Assembly: GCA_016869335.1 (NCBI GenBank)
Contig: VGEJ01000065.1
Span: 1 to 10,130, forward strand
Direction: 5' to 3'
DNA from: Alphaproteobacteria bacterium
Lineage (GTDB): Bacteria > Pseudomonadota > Alphaproteobacteria > VGEJ01
Length of the DNA stretch: 10,130 nt
Positions 1-6,384 of this stretch are shown in pieces. The notes under the pieces were generated by a model. That model was not told the origin of the DNA. It did no database searches and saw only the letters and a list, made by a program, of their open reading frames with translations. Position numbers and translations under genes: made by a program. How positions within the stretch are numbered: position 1 is the first letter of the stretch; each line of letters begins with the position of its first letter.

Positions 1-1
1 C

Positions 2-517
2 GTTCTGCACTCCGGCACTTTCGGCAGCCACATTTCGATTACTGACGTGCCGTTCACGCTCCGCAAGAACGGCGGCTTCAGCGCGTTCTATCCCGCGGCG
101 CCGATGGTGGAGGGCAGCAAGGCGCATCTGCCGAAGATGCCCTGGATGGATGGCTACGACGAAACTTTCGCCTGCGGCGGCTATGTCGCGCCGAACTTGA
201 GCTTCTTTGCGCGCATCGACGACATCACGCCGTTCGTGACATGGCCGATCGACGCCGACCGCAGCCAGCTAATCATCTATCTCCTCTTCCCCGAGGAGTT
301 CTTTGCGCTGCCGAACTTCCTCGACATCGTTGCCAAGTACCGTTCGTTCATGGTGGCGATCGTTGAGGAGGATCGCTCAATGGTGCAGTCGTTGCAGCGC
401 AACATGCACACCGCGACCTTCAAGCCTGGCCGGATGTCGGTGCTTGAGCGGCCGATCAATCACTTGGTCGCGCACAATTTACGCCGGATCATGCTGGGCG
501 CCCCTGGCGCGGCTTGA
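2..517 (+). CDS. Rieske-type aromatic-ring hydroxylase alpha subunit, C-terminal part (5' end outside window)
   Basis: The frame is open from base 2 and ends at TGA 515-517, giving 171 residues with no start, so the gene begins left of the window. The visible part resembles the C-terminal catalytic (SRPBCC-fold) domain of Rieske non-haem iron oxygenases: a beta-rich stretch (GGYVAPNLSFFARIDD, about residues 59-74), then a helix containing EEDRSMVQSLQR (122-133) followed by PGRMSVLE (142-149). In this family the acidic residue of that helix completes the 2-His-1-carboxylate iron site; Asp124 is the likely ligand here. The Rieske [2Fe-2S] domain and the two iron histidines would lie upstream and cannot be checked. 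Such enzymes dihydroxylate or demethylate aromatic or N-heterocyclic substrates using a separate reductase. Substrate unknown. Family assignment is fairly sure; it could instead be a single-component demethylase-type member. Confidence 0.72.
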   Translation, partial: VLHSGTFGSHISITDVPFTLRKNGGFSAFYPAAPMVEGSKAHLPKMPWMDGYDETFACGGYVAPNLSFFARIDDITPFVTWPIDADRSQLIIYLLFPEEFFALPNFLDIVAKYRSFMVAIVEEDRSMVQSLQRNMHTATFKPGRMSVLERPINHLVAHNLRRIMLGAPGAA

Positions 518-625
518 CCGGCCGGTTCGGAGGTCGAGGTGGCATGTCGCGTGATCGGCGAACGGGATCGCTTACGCAAACGGTCGGACACACCCCCAAA
601 ATGCACCCGGCGCCACCGGCGTTAG

Positions 626-893
626 GAATTCCTCCGCTGCCTCAAGGCCCTCGCGCCGCGCCTGCCGCGCCGCATGGCCGTCCCCGTCATCCTCGACAAC
701 TACGCTACCCATAAGCATCCCGCCGTGCGGCCTGGCTCGGCCAGCACCCGTGCTGGACCTTCCACTTCACACCGACCGCTGCTTCATCACCGACGCCAAC
801 CATGACCCCAAACCCTTTGTCTGGACCGCCGACCCGCAACCTATCCTCGCCGCTGTCCAACGCGGGCTCCAAAACTTAGAGTCGATCCACTAG
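626..893 (+). pseudogene. IS630-family transposase relic (frameshifted and internally deleted)
   Basis: Reading from base 626 gives EFLRCLKALAPRLPRR, then VILDNYATHKHPAVR, the conserved block around the second catalytic Asp of IS630/Tc1-mariner transposases (DNYATHK). A one-base deletion just after base 730 moves the match to the next frame (WLGQHPCWTFHFTPT, 733-777). Another frame change then leads straight to ITDANHDPKPFVWTADP and the family-typical C-terminus, ending at TAG 891-893. The roughly 40 codons that normally join these blocks, including the catalytic Glu (the SASWLNQVE region), are missing. So are the N-terminal helix-turn-helix and the first Asp. The piece cannot encode an active enzyme. 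Terminal inverted repeats and a TA target duplication were not found. Its last bases overlap the stop codon of the opposing Rid-like gene. Confidence 0.8.
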
Positions 894-1639
894 ATCCGCA
901 GCTCGACGGCAACGCCCCGCGTGTCGGCCTCGAAATCGAGGTCGATGATCGGCGGCCGCGCATAGAACCAATGCACGCCGTGCAGGCTCTGACGCCGCAT
1001 CGGCTGCATCACCTGCTCGAGCATCGCCGGAGTGACCGGAAAGGCCGACACGAGGTCGACGGCGGTCACATGGTGCCACGCGACCCCGAGCGCGCGGAGC
1101 CGCTCGCCGAGCACGCCAAAGACGTGCGCGGCTTTTTCCCGCATCGCATCGGCCGACGTCTCCCCCTTGCGGATAATGCGGTGGTTGGACAGATCCTGGG
1201 TCAGCAGATCCCCCGCCCCGGCGACCACAAAGGACGGTCCCTTGCGCGAGCTCACCCGCGTATAGGAGAACGCGTACAGCATCCACTCCGACGGCGGATC
1301 GAGAACCGGCGCGATGTTCGTGCGCGCGATCGGGTTGATGCCGTCGACGAACAAGTCCCAGCTTTCGAGCAACGCGCAGTAGCCTTGGTTCGCAGCGGCG
1401 AACTGCTCAAAGGTTAGCGCCTTGGGTAAGCGAAGCTCGATGCCGCACAGCGCCTGCTTCGGGCGCTGGCGGCGCTCGAGATGACGCTCGATCTTCTTGA
1501 AGCCCTCGGCGTACGGAACCGGTTTGCGCAGAACGACGTGAACCACTTCGTAGCCGGGATCGGCAATCGCACCCGAGCCATGGGCCCGAATGCCGGGCAG
1601 AAAGCGATAGTTGCCGCGGGGATTATCGATGAGTTTCAC
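890..1639 (-). CDS. Two-part Rid (YjgF/YER057c)-like protein, hypothetical
   Basis: The protein has 249 residues and starts at GTG (1639-1637), preceded by a purine run AGGGGGG eight bases upstream. The C-terminal half looks like a Rid-family domain: FVVAGAGD (137-144) matches the early core strand, then comes a long helix (DAMREKAAHVFGVLGERL, 164-181), ALGVAWHHVTAVDLVSAF (183-200) matches the strand after the LxxxG helix, and HWFYARPPIIDLDF (223-236) matches the PARTxV block whose Arg (here R228) binds the substrate carboxylate in RidA. The N-terminal half (30-118) contains its own ARTN block (105-108) and may be a second, diverged lobe; classic RidA is only about 130 residues. Rid proteins hydrolyse reactive enamines/imines or deaminate 2-aminomuconate-type compounds. 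It is the last gene of the minus-strand operon, 23 bases after the dehydrogenase remnant. The Rid link is inferred from motifs; the function is unknown. Confidence 0.6.
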   Translation of the reverse strand: MKLIDNPRGNYRFLPGIRAHGSGAIADPGYEVVHVVLRKPVPYAEGFKKIERHLERRQRPKQALCGIELRLPKALTFEQFAAANQGYCALLESWDLFVDGINPIARTNIAPVLDPPSEWMLYAFSYTRVSSRKGPSFVVAGAGDLLTQDLSNHRIIRKGETSADAMREKAAHVFGVLGERLRALGVAWHHVTAVDLVSAFPVTPAMLEQVMQPMRRQSLHGVHWFYARPPIIDLDFEADTRGVAVELRI

Positions 1640-1662
1640 GGTGCGAGCCCCCCTGACGACGC

Positions 1663-1914
1663 TTACGCCGTGCGCGACAACGCCGCGACGATCGCGGCGC
1701 CCACCTCGGCGGTCGATGCCGGCTTCATGCCGTCGGCGTCCTTGGCCCGCGCGACGGTTTCGTCGGCCACCGGCTTACCGTAGCGATCGTGGGCAGCGCC
1801 GCCAATCTCCGTCGTCTCGATCTCCACCGCGAGCCCGCGGTCGGCGATCATCCAGTCGAGGACGCGCATCGACTGCGCGGTGATCTCGGATCCGATTCCG
1901 TTGCTCGCGGCCCG
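1663..1914 (-). pseudogene. Remnant of an isopropylmalate/isocitrate dehydrogenase-family gene with large in-frame internal deletion
   Basis: Directly after the hyuB stop, in the same frame, the minus strand encodes NGIGSEITAQSMRVLDWM. This corresponds to the GDGIGPE(I/V)...RVLD start of beta-decarboxylating dehydrogenases (LeuB, isocitrate and tartrate dehydrogenases). It continues with GGAAHDRYGKPVADETV and AKDAD, the usual lead-in to the 'AVLLGAVGGPKW' loop. Instead of that loop the reading jumps to STAEVGAAIVAAL, the normal C-terminal helix of the family, and stops at TAA 1665-1663. About 55 N-terminal and 20 C-terminal residues remain of roughly 350; all substrate, metal and most NAD-binding residues are gone. 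The first beta strand with the start codon is also missing; the only internal ATG is at 1869-1867 and would give a 68-residue peptide. The frame stayed open, so a short peptide could still be made, but no dehydrogenase activity is possible. Confidence 0.75.
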
Positions 1915-3651
1915 TTATGCCTTGGCGCCCGAACGCGCGGCATGCGTGGCCACTTCGTCGCAACTGAGCCGGTCACCCTCGGCGGTCAGGTATACGCCAT
2001 AAATGTCCCGCGCTTCTTTGAGCGACACGTAGCCGCTGCGGACGTCGTCCACTACTTCGGCCACCGACCGTTCGTGCGGCGGGCCATAGCCCCCGCCGCC
2101 GCTTTGCTCGAACCGCACGCGATCGCCCGGGCGCATCTGCTGGGTGTCGAGGCAGTCGAGCAGCAGCTTATCGGCGTCGCGCGGTAGGAACGTCGCCTGC
2201 GAGCGGCGCGGCGCGCTGCCGCCCAGCACGCCCCATGATCCTTCGCGGTAGTTGGTGCACCGCACGGTGAGGATGCAATTGTCGAGCACCTCGTACTCAC
2301 GCACGTAGCCGACGCCGCCACGGCGCCGGCCGGCGCCCGCCGAATCGAGCGACAAGCCGAAGGTCTTCACCGTCACCGGATACTCGCTCTCCAGGATCTC
2401 GATCGGCGTGCCGGGGGTGAAGATGTGCATCGGGCCGCCGATCGTCACCCCGTCGTGGTGCTGCGAGGCGCCCAGCGCCAGCTTCATCAGCTCGTACTGC
2501 ACGGCTGGCTTGCCGGTGCGGTCGCGTGTGTAGCCGATCGCCATTGCGCCTGAGCCCAGCCCCGACGGCGCCGTGGCGCGCTTGGGATTGAGCTTCCCCA
2601 AGGCCGTCAGCACGCAGTTGTAGACGAGGTGGACGGTCGGAAAATAGTTGTTGATGGTGGCGGGAAACTTGGGCGTCACCAGCGTGCCCGGCGGCATCAC
2701 GAAGTCCACCGCCTGCCGGACGCCCCAGTTGATCGGCATCGTCGGATCGATGACCGCGACGGCGGCGATCAGCGACGCGGCCTGTGCCGTGACCTGCAAC
2801 GCGTTGACCGGGCCCCTGGCCTGAATGCTCGTCCCGGTGAAATCGATCTGCAACCGGTCGCCCGTCTTGGTCGCTCGTACGCGAATCACCACCGGCGAGG
2901 TCTTGTCGACGCCGTCATGGTCGAGCCTACCCTCTGCTCCGGCGGCCCCATCCGGCCACGCCGCGAGCTCGCGACGAAACCGGTCCGCCGTGCTCTCGAT
3001 CAGCTGACCCATCACCGCCGTCACGGTGTCGACGCCATATTCGTCGCAGAGCTCGCGAAGCTTGGTCGTGCCGAGCAACGTTGCGCCGACTTGGCCGCGG
3101 ATATCGCCGGCAATCTCCTCGGGCACGCGGCTGTTGTTGCACACCAGGGCCTCGACCTCCGAGGCAACACCGTCCCGGGTCCAATAGCGAACCGGCGGGA
3201 TCAGCAAGCCATCGTGGAAAATCTCGCGGGCCGCCGCGCCGGAGGAACCCGGCACCAGACCGCCGACGTCGGCCTTGTGCGCCATGGTGATGGCAAAGCC
3301 GATGATGCGGTCGCGGTGGAACACCGGTGCCGCGACCACGGTGTCGGGCACATGCGAGTTCGCCACCTTGTAAGGGTCGTTGGAGAGGAACGCGTCGCCT
3401 TCGCGCATGGTGTGCAGCGGGTAACGCTCGAGAATGCCGGCGATCGACGTCGAGTACAGGAAGCAGTGAAACGGCACGCCGCCGCCGACGGCGACACCGT
3501 GGCCATTGATGTCGGTGAGGCCCGCCGCGCCGTCCTGCGACTCGCGCAAGATCGGCGAATAGCCGGTGTGGTAGAGGGCATGCGCCATCACCGCCGCGAC
3601 CTCGCGCATCCGGTTGCGGACCACCTCGTTGGTAATCGGATCGAGGTTCAT
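1915..3651 (-). CDS. hyuB: Hydantoinase B/oxoprolinase family protein (HyuB-type subunit)
   Basis: The protein has 578 residues, full length for the family. The ATG at 3651 (MNLDPITNEVVRNRM, the canonical HyuB start) lies two bases after the hyuA stop. The frame is open further upstream but only inside hyuA, and no clear Shine-Dalgarno sequence precedes the ATG, so translational coupling to hyuA is likely. Family blocks seen: YSPILRESQD (31-40), NDPYKVANSHVPD (91-103), AHKADVGG (124-131), FHDGLLIPPVR (145-155), PATINNYFP, FTPGTPIEILESEYP and the C-terminal GGGGYGPP (518-525). H100, D103 and H125 have the spacing of the His-x2-Asp...His metal ligands described for the homologous acetone carboxylase alpha subunit (from memory). 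With HyuA it should form an ATP-dependent cytoplasmic amidohydrolase or carboxylase; HyuB carries the metal and acts on the activated substrate. The substrate cannot be assigned from sequence. Confidence 0.93.
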   Translation of the reverse strand: MNLDPITNEVVRNRMREVAAVMAHALYHTGYSPILRESQDGAAGLTDINGHGVAVGGGVPFHCFLYSTSIAGILERYPLHTMREGDAFLSNDPYKVANSHVPDTVVAAPVFHRDRIIGFAITMAHKADVGGLVPGSSGAAAREIFHDGLLIPPVRYWTRDGVASEVEALVCNNSRVPEEIAGDIRGQVGATLLGTTKLRELCDEYGVDTVTAVMGQLIESTADRFRRELAAWPDGAAGAEGRLDHDGVDKTSPVVIRVRATKTGDRLQIDFTGTSIQARGPVNALQVTAQAASLIAAVAVIDPTMPINWGVRQAVDFVMPPGTLVTPKFPATINNYFPTVHLVYNCVLTALGKLNPKRATAPSGLGSGAMAIGYTRDRTGKPAVQYELMKLALGASQHHDGVTIGGPMHIFTPGTPIEILESEYPVTVKTFGLSLDSAGAGRRRGGVGYVREYEVLDNCILTVRCTNYREGSWGVLGGSAPRRSQATFLPRDADKLLLDCLDTQQMRPGDRVRFEQSGGGGYGPPHERSVAEVVDDVRSGYVSLKEARDIYGVYLTAEGDRLSCDEVATHAARSGAKA

Positions 3652-3653
3652 GG

Positions 3654-5720
3654 CTAGGCGCCGGTCTTGATCAGCAGGTTGCTCTGGCCATCGACGCTCG
3701 CCGACTGCCCGCGCTCCAGGATGGTCGTCGAATCGAACTGCTCGACAATAGCCGGACCGGCGAAACTGTCGCCAGGGAACAGCTTCTCCCGGTTGTAGAT
3801 CAGCGCATCGACGAAGGCGGCACTGTCGAAGTCGAATACCGGGCGCTTGCCGCGAACCGCGCGCGCGACATCGCCGTCGCCCTTGCGCTTGTCGGGCAAC
3901 CGTAGCCGCGGCACCGTAACCTCGCAGATCACGCGCAACGTGACGATCTCCGCGTCCTCGTCGGCGGCGTTGACGCCGTAGATGCGCAAGTGGTCTTCGT
4001 CGAAGCGGCGCTTGAGCGTTGCCTTGTCGGCCTCGGTGATCTCTTCGGATGGACACGCCACCGCGAGCTCGTAGCCCTGGTGCCGATAGCGCAGGTCGAC
4101 CTGCCGGATCAGCGTCATATCCTTGGGATCGAGGCCCTCATCACGCACGTCGGCGGTCGCCCGTTCGCGCAGCGCGCCGAACAGCGCATTCATCCGGTCC
4201 GGCGCAAACGCGCTCAGCAAGCCGACCGACGACTGTACATAGACATGCTTCACATTGGTCAATAGTAGGCCCATCGCGCTGGTCATGCCGGGGTGCGGCG
4301 GCACCAGCACGGACGGGACATGCAGTTCGCGGGCAAGCGCGCCGGCGTGCAACGGCCCGGCGCCGCCGAATGCGACCAACGCGTAGCGCCGCGGGTCCTG
4401 GCCTTCGCGCTGGAAGACGGCGCGGAGATCGATCGCCATGTGCGCGTTGATCACCTTGATGATGCCGGCCGCCGCGGTGACGACGTCGAGCCCGAGCGGG
4501 TCCGCCACCGTCTTGACCGCCTGCTCGGCCAGGCGCTTGTCGACCTTGATCCGGCCACCGAGGCGGCTGTCGCCGCTCAAGGCGCCCAGCACCACATGCG
4601 CATCGGTGACCGTCGGTTCGCGCCCGCCGCCGCCGTAGCAGGCGGGACCCGGCACCGCGCCGGCGCTGTGCGGACCGACCTTGAGCAGGCCGTCCTTACC
4701 GATCCAGGCGATGGTACCGCCGCCAGTGCCCAGCGTGTGCACCGAAACCATGGGGGTGGCGACGTCCTGCCCAGCGATCTGGCCACTGCTGGTTTCACCG
4801 ACATGGCCGTCGATCACCAAGCTGATGTCGGCGCTGGTACCCCCCATGTCGAAGGTGATCAGGTAGCGATGGCCGCTGGTGGCGGCGATCTCCTGGCCGG
4901 ACACGACCCCCGCCGCCGGCCCCGAGAACAGCGTCTGATTGGGAAACCGGGCGCCGAGGTTGATGCGCATGAAGCCGCCATTCGACTGCATCAGGAAGAC
5001 CTGATTAGTGGTCACGCCGACGTCGCGTAGCCGATGCACCAATCGCGACAGATAGGTTTCCATGATCGGCCCGACATAGGCATCGACCACCGTCGTCGAC
5101 AGCCGCGGATACTCGCGGATCACCGGCAGCACACGCGAGGACAATGAGACCCGCACGTCGGGCGCCTCCGCCGCGATCACATCGGCGACCCGCTCCTCAT
5201 GGTCGGCGTTCTGGAAGCTGAACAGCAGGCAAACGGCGATCGCCTTGACCTCGTTGTCGCGCAGGCGCCGAACCGCCTGGCGCACCTGCTGGTCCTCGAG
5301 CGGCGTGATCACCGCGCCGGTGTAGTCGAGGCGCTCGCGCACCTCCTCGGTCAGCCACTGCGGCACCAGCATCGGCGGTTTGGTGTACGCCGGGTCGAGC
5401 AGCTTCACCGGATCCGGCCGCTTGGCGCTGCCGGCCTCGTAGACGGCGCGGAAGCCCTCGGTGATCAGCAGCCCGGTACGGACACCCTTGCCTTCCAGCA
5501 GCGCGTTGGTGCCGGCAGTCGTGCCGTGCACGAAGAAGCCGACCTCGCCCGGCTGCACGCCGGTGGCGAACAGCTCTTTGAGCGCATTGATCACCGCGAC
5601 CGAGGGGTCGCTCGGCACTGACGCGACCTTGAGGACCCGCGTCTCCGACGTTTCGCTCTCGAACGCGATCAGGTCGGTGAACGTGCCGCCCGTGTCGATG
5701 CCGACCATCCAACGCGCCAT
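3654..5720 (-). CDS. hyuA: Hydantoinase A/oxoprolinase family protein (HyuA-type ATP-binding subunit)
   Basis: The protein has 688 residues, the usual HyuA length. Its ATG is preceded by AAAGGGGAAG about four bases upstream, a good ribosome-binding site. ASKHA-fold nucleotide-binding signatures are intact: phosphate-1 loop GIDTGGTFTDL (7-17), phosphate-2 loop FDMGGTSADIS (290-300) and adenosine-type motif FGGAGPLHAG (451-460). Also typical are HGTTAGTNALLEGKG (65-79), EYPRLSTTVVDAYVGP (203-218) and AGAVPGPACYGGGG (353-366). Domain order: Hydant_A_N (about 5-180), Hydantoinase_A (about 200-490), C-terminal domain (about 500-680). HyuA phosphorylates the amide or carbonyl substrate, which the HyuB partner then hydrolyses or carboxylates. 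Relatives include N-methylhydantoinase, 5-oxoprolinase, caprolactamase and acetone/acetophenone carboxylases. The gene sits between the ABM gene (59-base gap) and hyuB (2-base gap), so it is part of one operon. Family certain, substrate unknown. Confidence 0.95.
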   Translation of the reverse strand: MARWMVGIDTGGTFTDLIAFESETSETRVLKVASVPSDPSVAVINALKELFATGVQPGEVGFFVHGTTAGTNALLEGKGVRTGLLITEGFRAVYEAGSAKRPDPVKLLDPAYTKPPMLVPQWLTEEVRERLDYTGAVITPLEDQQVRQAVRRLRDNEVKAIAVCLLFSFQNADHEERVADVIAAEAPDVRVSLSSRVLPVIREYPRLSTTVVDAYVGPIMETYLSRLVHRLRDVGVTTNQVFLMQSNGGFMRINLGARFPNQTLFSGPAAGVVSGQEIAATSGHRYLITFDMGGTSADISLVIDGHVGETSSGQIAGQDVATPMVSVHTLGTGGGTIAWIGKDGLLKVGPHSAGAVPGPACYGGGGREPTVTDAHVVLGALSGDSRLGGRIKVDKRLAEQAVKTVADPLGLDVVTAAAGIIKVINAHMAIDLRAVFQREGQDPRRYALVAFGGAGPLHAGALARELHVPSVLVPPHPGMTSAMGLLLTNVKHVYVQSSVGLLSAFAPDRMNALFGALRERATADVRDEGLDPKDMTLIRQVDLRYRHQGYELAVACPSEEITEADKATLKRRFDEDHLRIYGVNAADEDAEIVTLRVICEVTVPRLRLPDKRKGDGDVARAVRGKRPVFDFDSAAFVDALIYNREKLFPGDSFAGPAIVEQFDSTTILERGQSASVDGQSNLLIKTGA

Positions 5721-5779
5721 ACACTTCCCCTTTAGTCGGCCATACTCGACGCGGCCGCTGGTCGTCCAAGAAAGCGAGC

Positions 5780-6124
5780 TCAGTAGGTTGGCGCCACGAC
5801 CTCGGTGTAACGCGGACTGAACTCGTTGTTCGCGATGTATTTGAGGAAGGCCGGCGGCTTACCCTTGGCGACGAGGTCGCGCAGGATGGCGCGATGTTCC
5901 TCGACGCTGGTCCACTCGCCGATCAGATAGAAGTGATCCGGGTCGTCGTAGTCGCGGCAAAGCACCCCGTCCTTCACCTGCGCCGCCGATTTGTGCATCG
6001 GGTTGTCGGCCGAGACGTCGTACTCGTCGAACGCCCGAATGAAGGCCTCGCCGGTGCCGGGCGAGACGCGAAAATCGTAGACGTGGACCATGTGGCCGAC
6101 TTGAGCGAGCTTTTCGAGTGCCAT
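5780..6124 (-). CDS. Small ABM-domain (antibiotic biosynthesis monooxygenase-like) protein
   Basis: The protein has 114 residues. The start at ATG 6124-6122 (MALEKLAQVG) is chosen because GGAGG stands nine bases upstream; the frame is open further up but without a ribosome-binding site or family match. The layout is a ferredoxin-like alpha/beta barrel half: beta strand HVYDFRVSPG (14-23), helix GEAFIRAFDEY (25-35), strands around VLCRDYDDPDHFYLIGEW (54-71), then WTSVEEHRAILRDL (71-84). The W-x-S-x-E-x-(H) step after a strand is characteristic of the ABM/DUF-type dimeric family. Members include cofactor-free monooxygenases, haem-degrading enzymes and many proteins without known activity, so oxidation of a pathway intermediate is possible but not shown. 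It is the first gene of the operon containing hyuA and hyuB, which suggests a role in the same catabolic pathway. Confidence 0.7.
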   Translation of the reverse strand: MALEKLAQVGHMVHVYDFRVSPGTGEAFIRAFDEYDVSADNPMHKSAAQVKDGVLCRDYDDPDHFYLIGEWTSVEEHRAILRDLVAKGKPPAFLKYIANNEFSPRYTEVVAPTY

Positions 6125-6215
6125 GACGACAGACCTCCGATTCGTGAAGGAGCCAGTTCTCCGCCGGCATGTTAGGGCTACCTGTTCGCCATCGATAGGC
6201 GTGCCGACGCTAACC

Positions 6216-6246
6216 GGCATTATGCGAATTATCGCGGATTAATCGC
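6216..6246. promoter_or_regulatory. AT-rich phased direct repeat upstream of the ABM-hyuAB operon (possible control region)
   Basis: Three adjacent similar units of 10-11 bases (GGCATTATGC, GAATTATCGC, GGATTAATCGC) form an AT-rich island in GC-rich DNA, about 90 to 120 bases upstream of the ABM start codon. On the minus strand the island contains CATAAT (6224-6219), a five-of-six match to the -10 consensus, but no good -35 box at 16-18 bases. The helical-turn spacing of the units would suit cooperative regulator binding. This is a suggestion from pattern only. Nothing else recognisable lies between 6125 and 6340. Confidence 0.3.
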
Positions 6247-6328
6247 CGGGGACGCTTGCCGCGGCGATGTCCGCCAGGTCGACGGCTCGGTTGAAACGAA
6301 GCTGGCCCGCGGACGGAGCCTACGGACC

Positions 6329-6374
6329 AGCAAAGACAAGAAGGGAGGCGAGCCCGTAAGCCCGGGCCCGCCCC
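6329..6374 (-). terminator. Probable Rho-independent terminator of the substrate-binding protein gene
   Basis: Eleven bases past the stop of the binding-protein gene, bases 6374-6363 pair with 6356-6345 around a six-base loop (6362-6357). Read on the minus strand this is a 12-pair GC-rich stem in which the two imperfect positions are G-U wobbles. On the plus strand the same positions are A-C mismatches, so the hairpin fits minus-strand RNA better. It is followed on the minus strand by the pyrimidine-rich tail CCCTTCTTGTCTTT, which is T-rich but interrupted. It would separate the binding-protein gene from the ABM-hyuAB operon. Confidence 0.6.
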
Positions 6375-6384
6375 GCCGGTCCTG

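Noticed and set aside
517..526. ACCGGCCGGT palindrome just after the Rieske oxygenase stop
   Set aside because: It is a ten-base self-complementary site without loop or T tail; such sites are common by chance in GC-rich DNA and this is not a terminator.
514..714. 66-codon plus-strand open frame after the Rieske gene
   Set aside because: It is not in the frame of the transposase remnant and resembles nothing; the IS630 match in another frame explains the region.
2629..3657. 342-codon plus-strand open frame
   Set aside because: It is fully antisense to the minus-strand hyuB, has a compositionally biased product and no family motif. It is a shadow of the real gene.
4293..5030. 245-codon plus-strand open frame
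   Set aside because: It is antisense to hyuA and has no recognisable domain.
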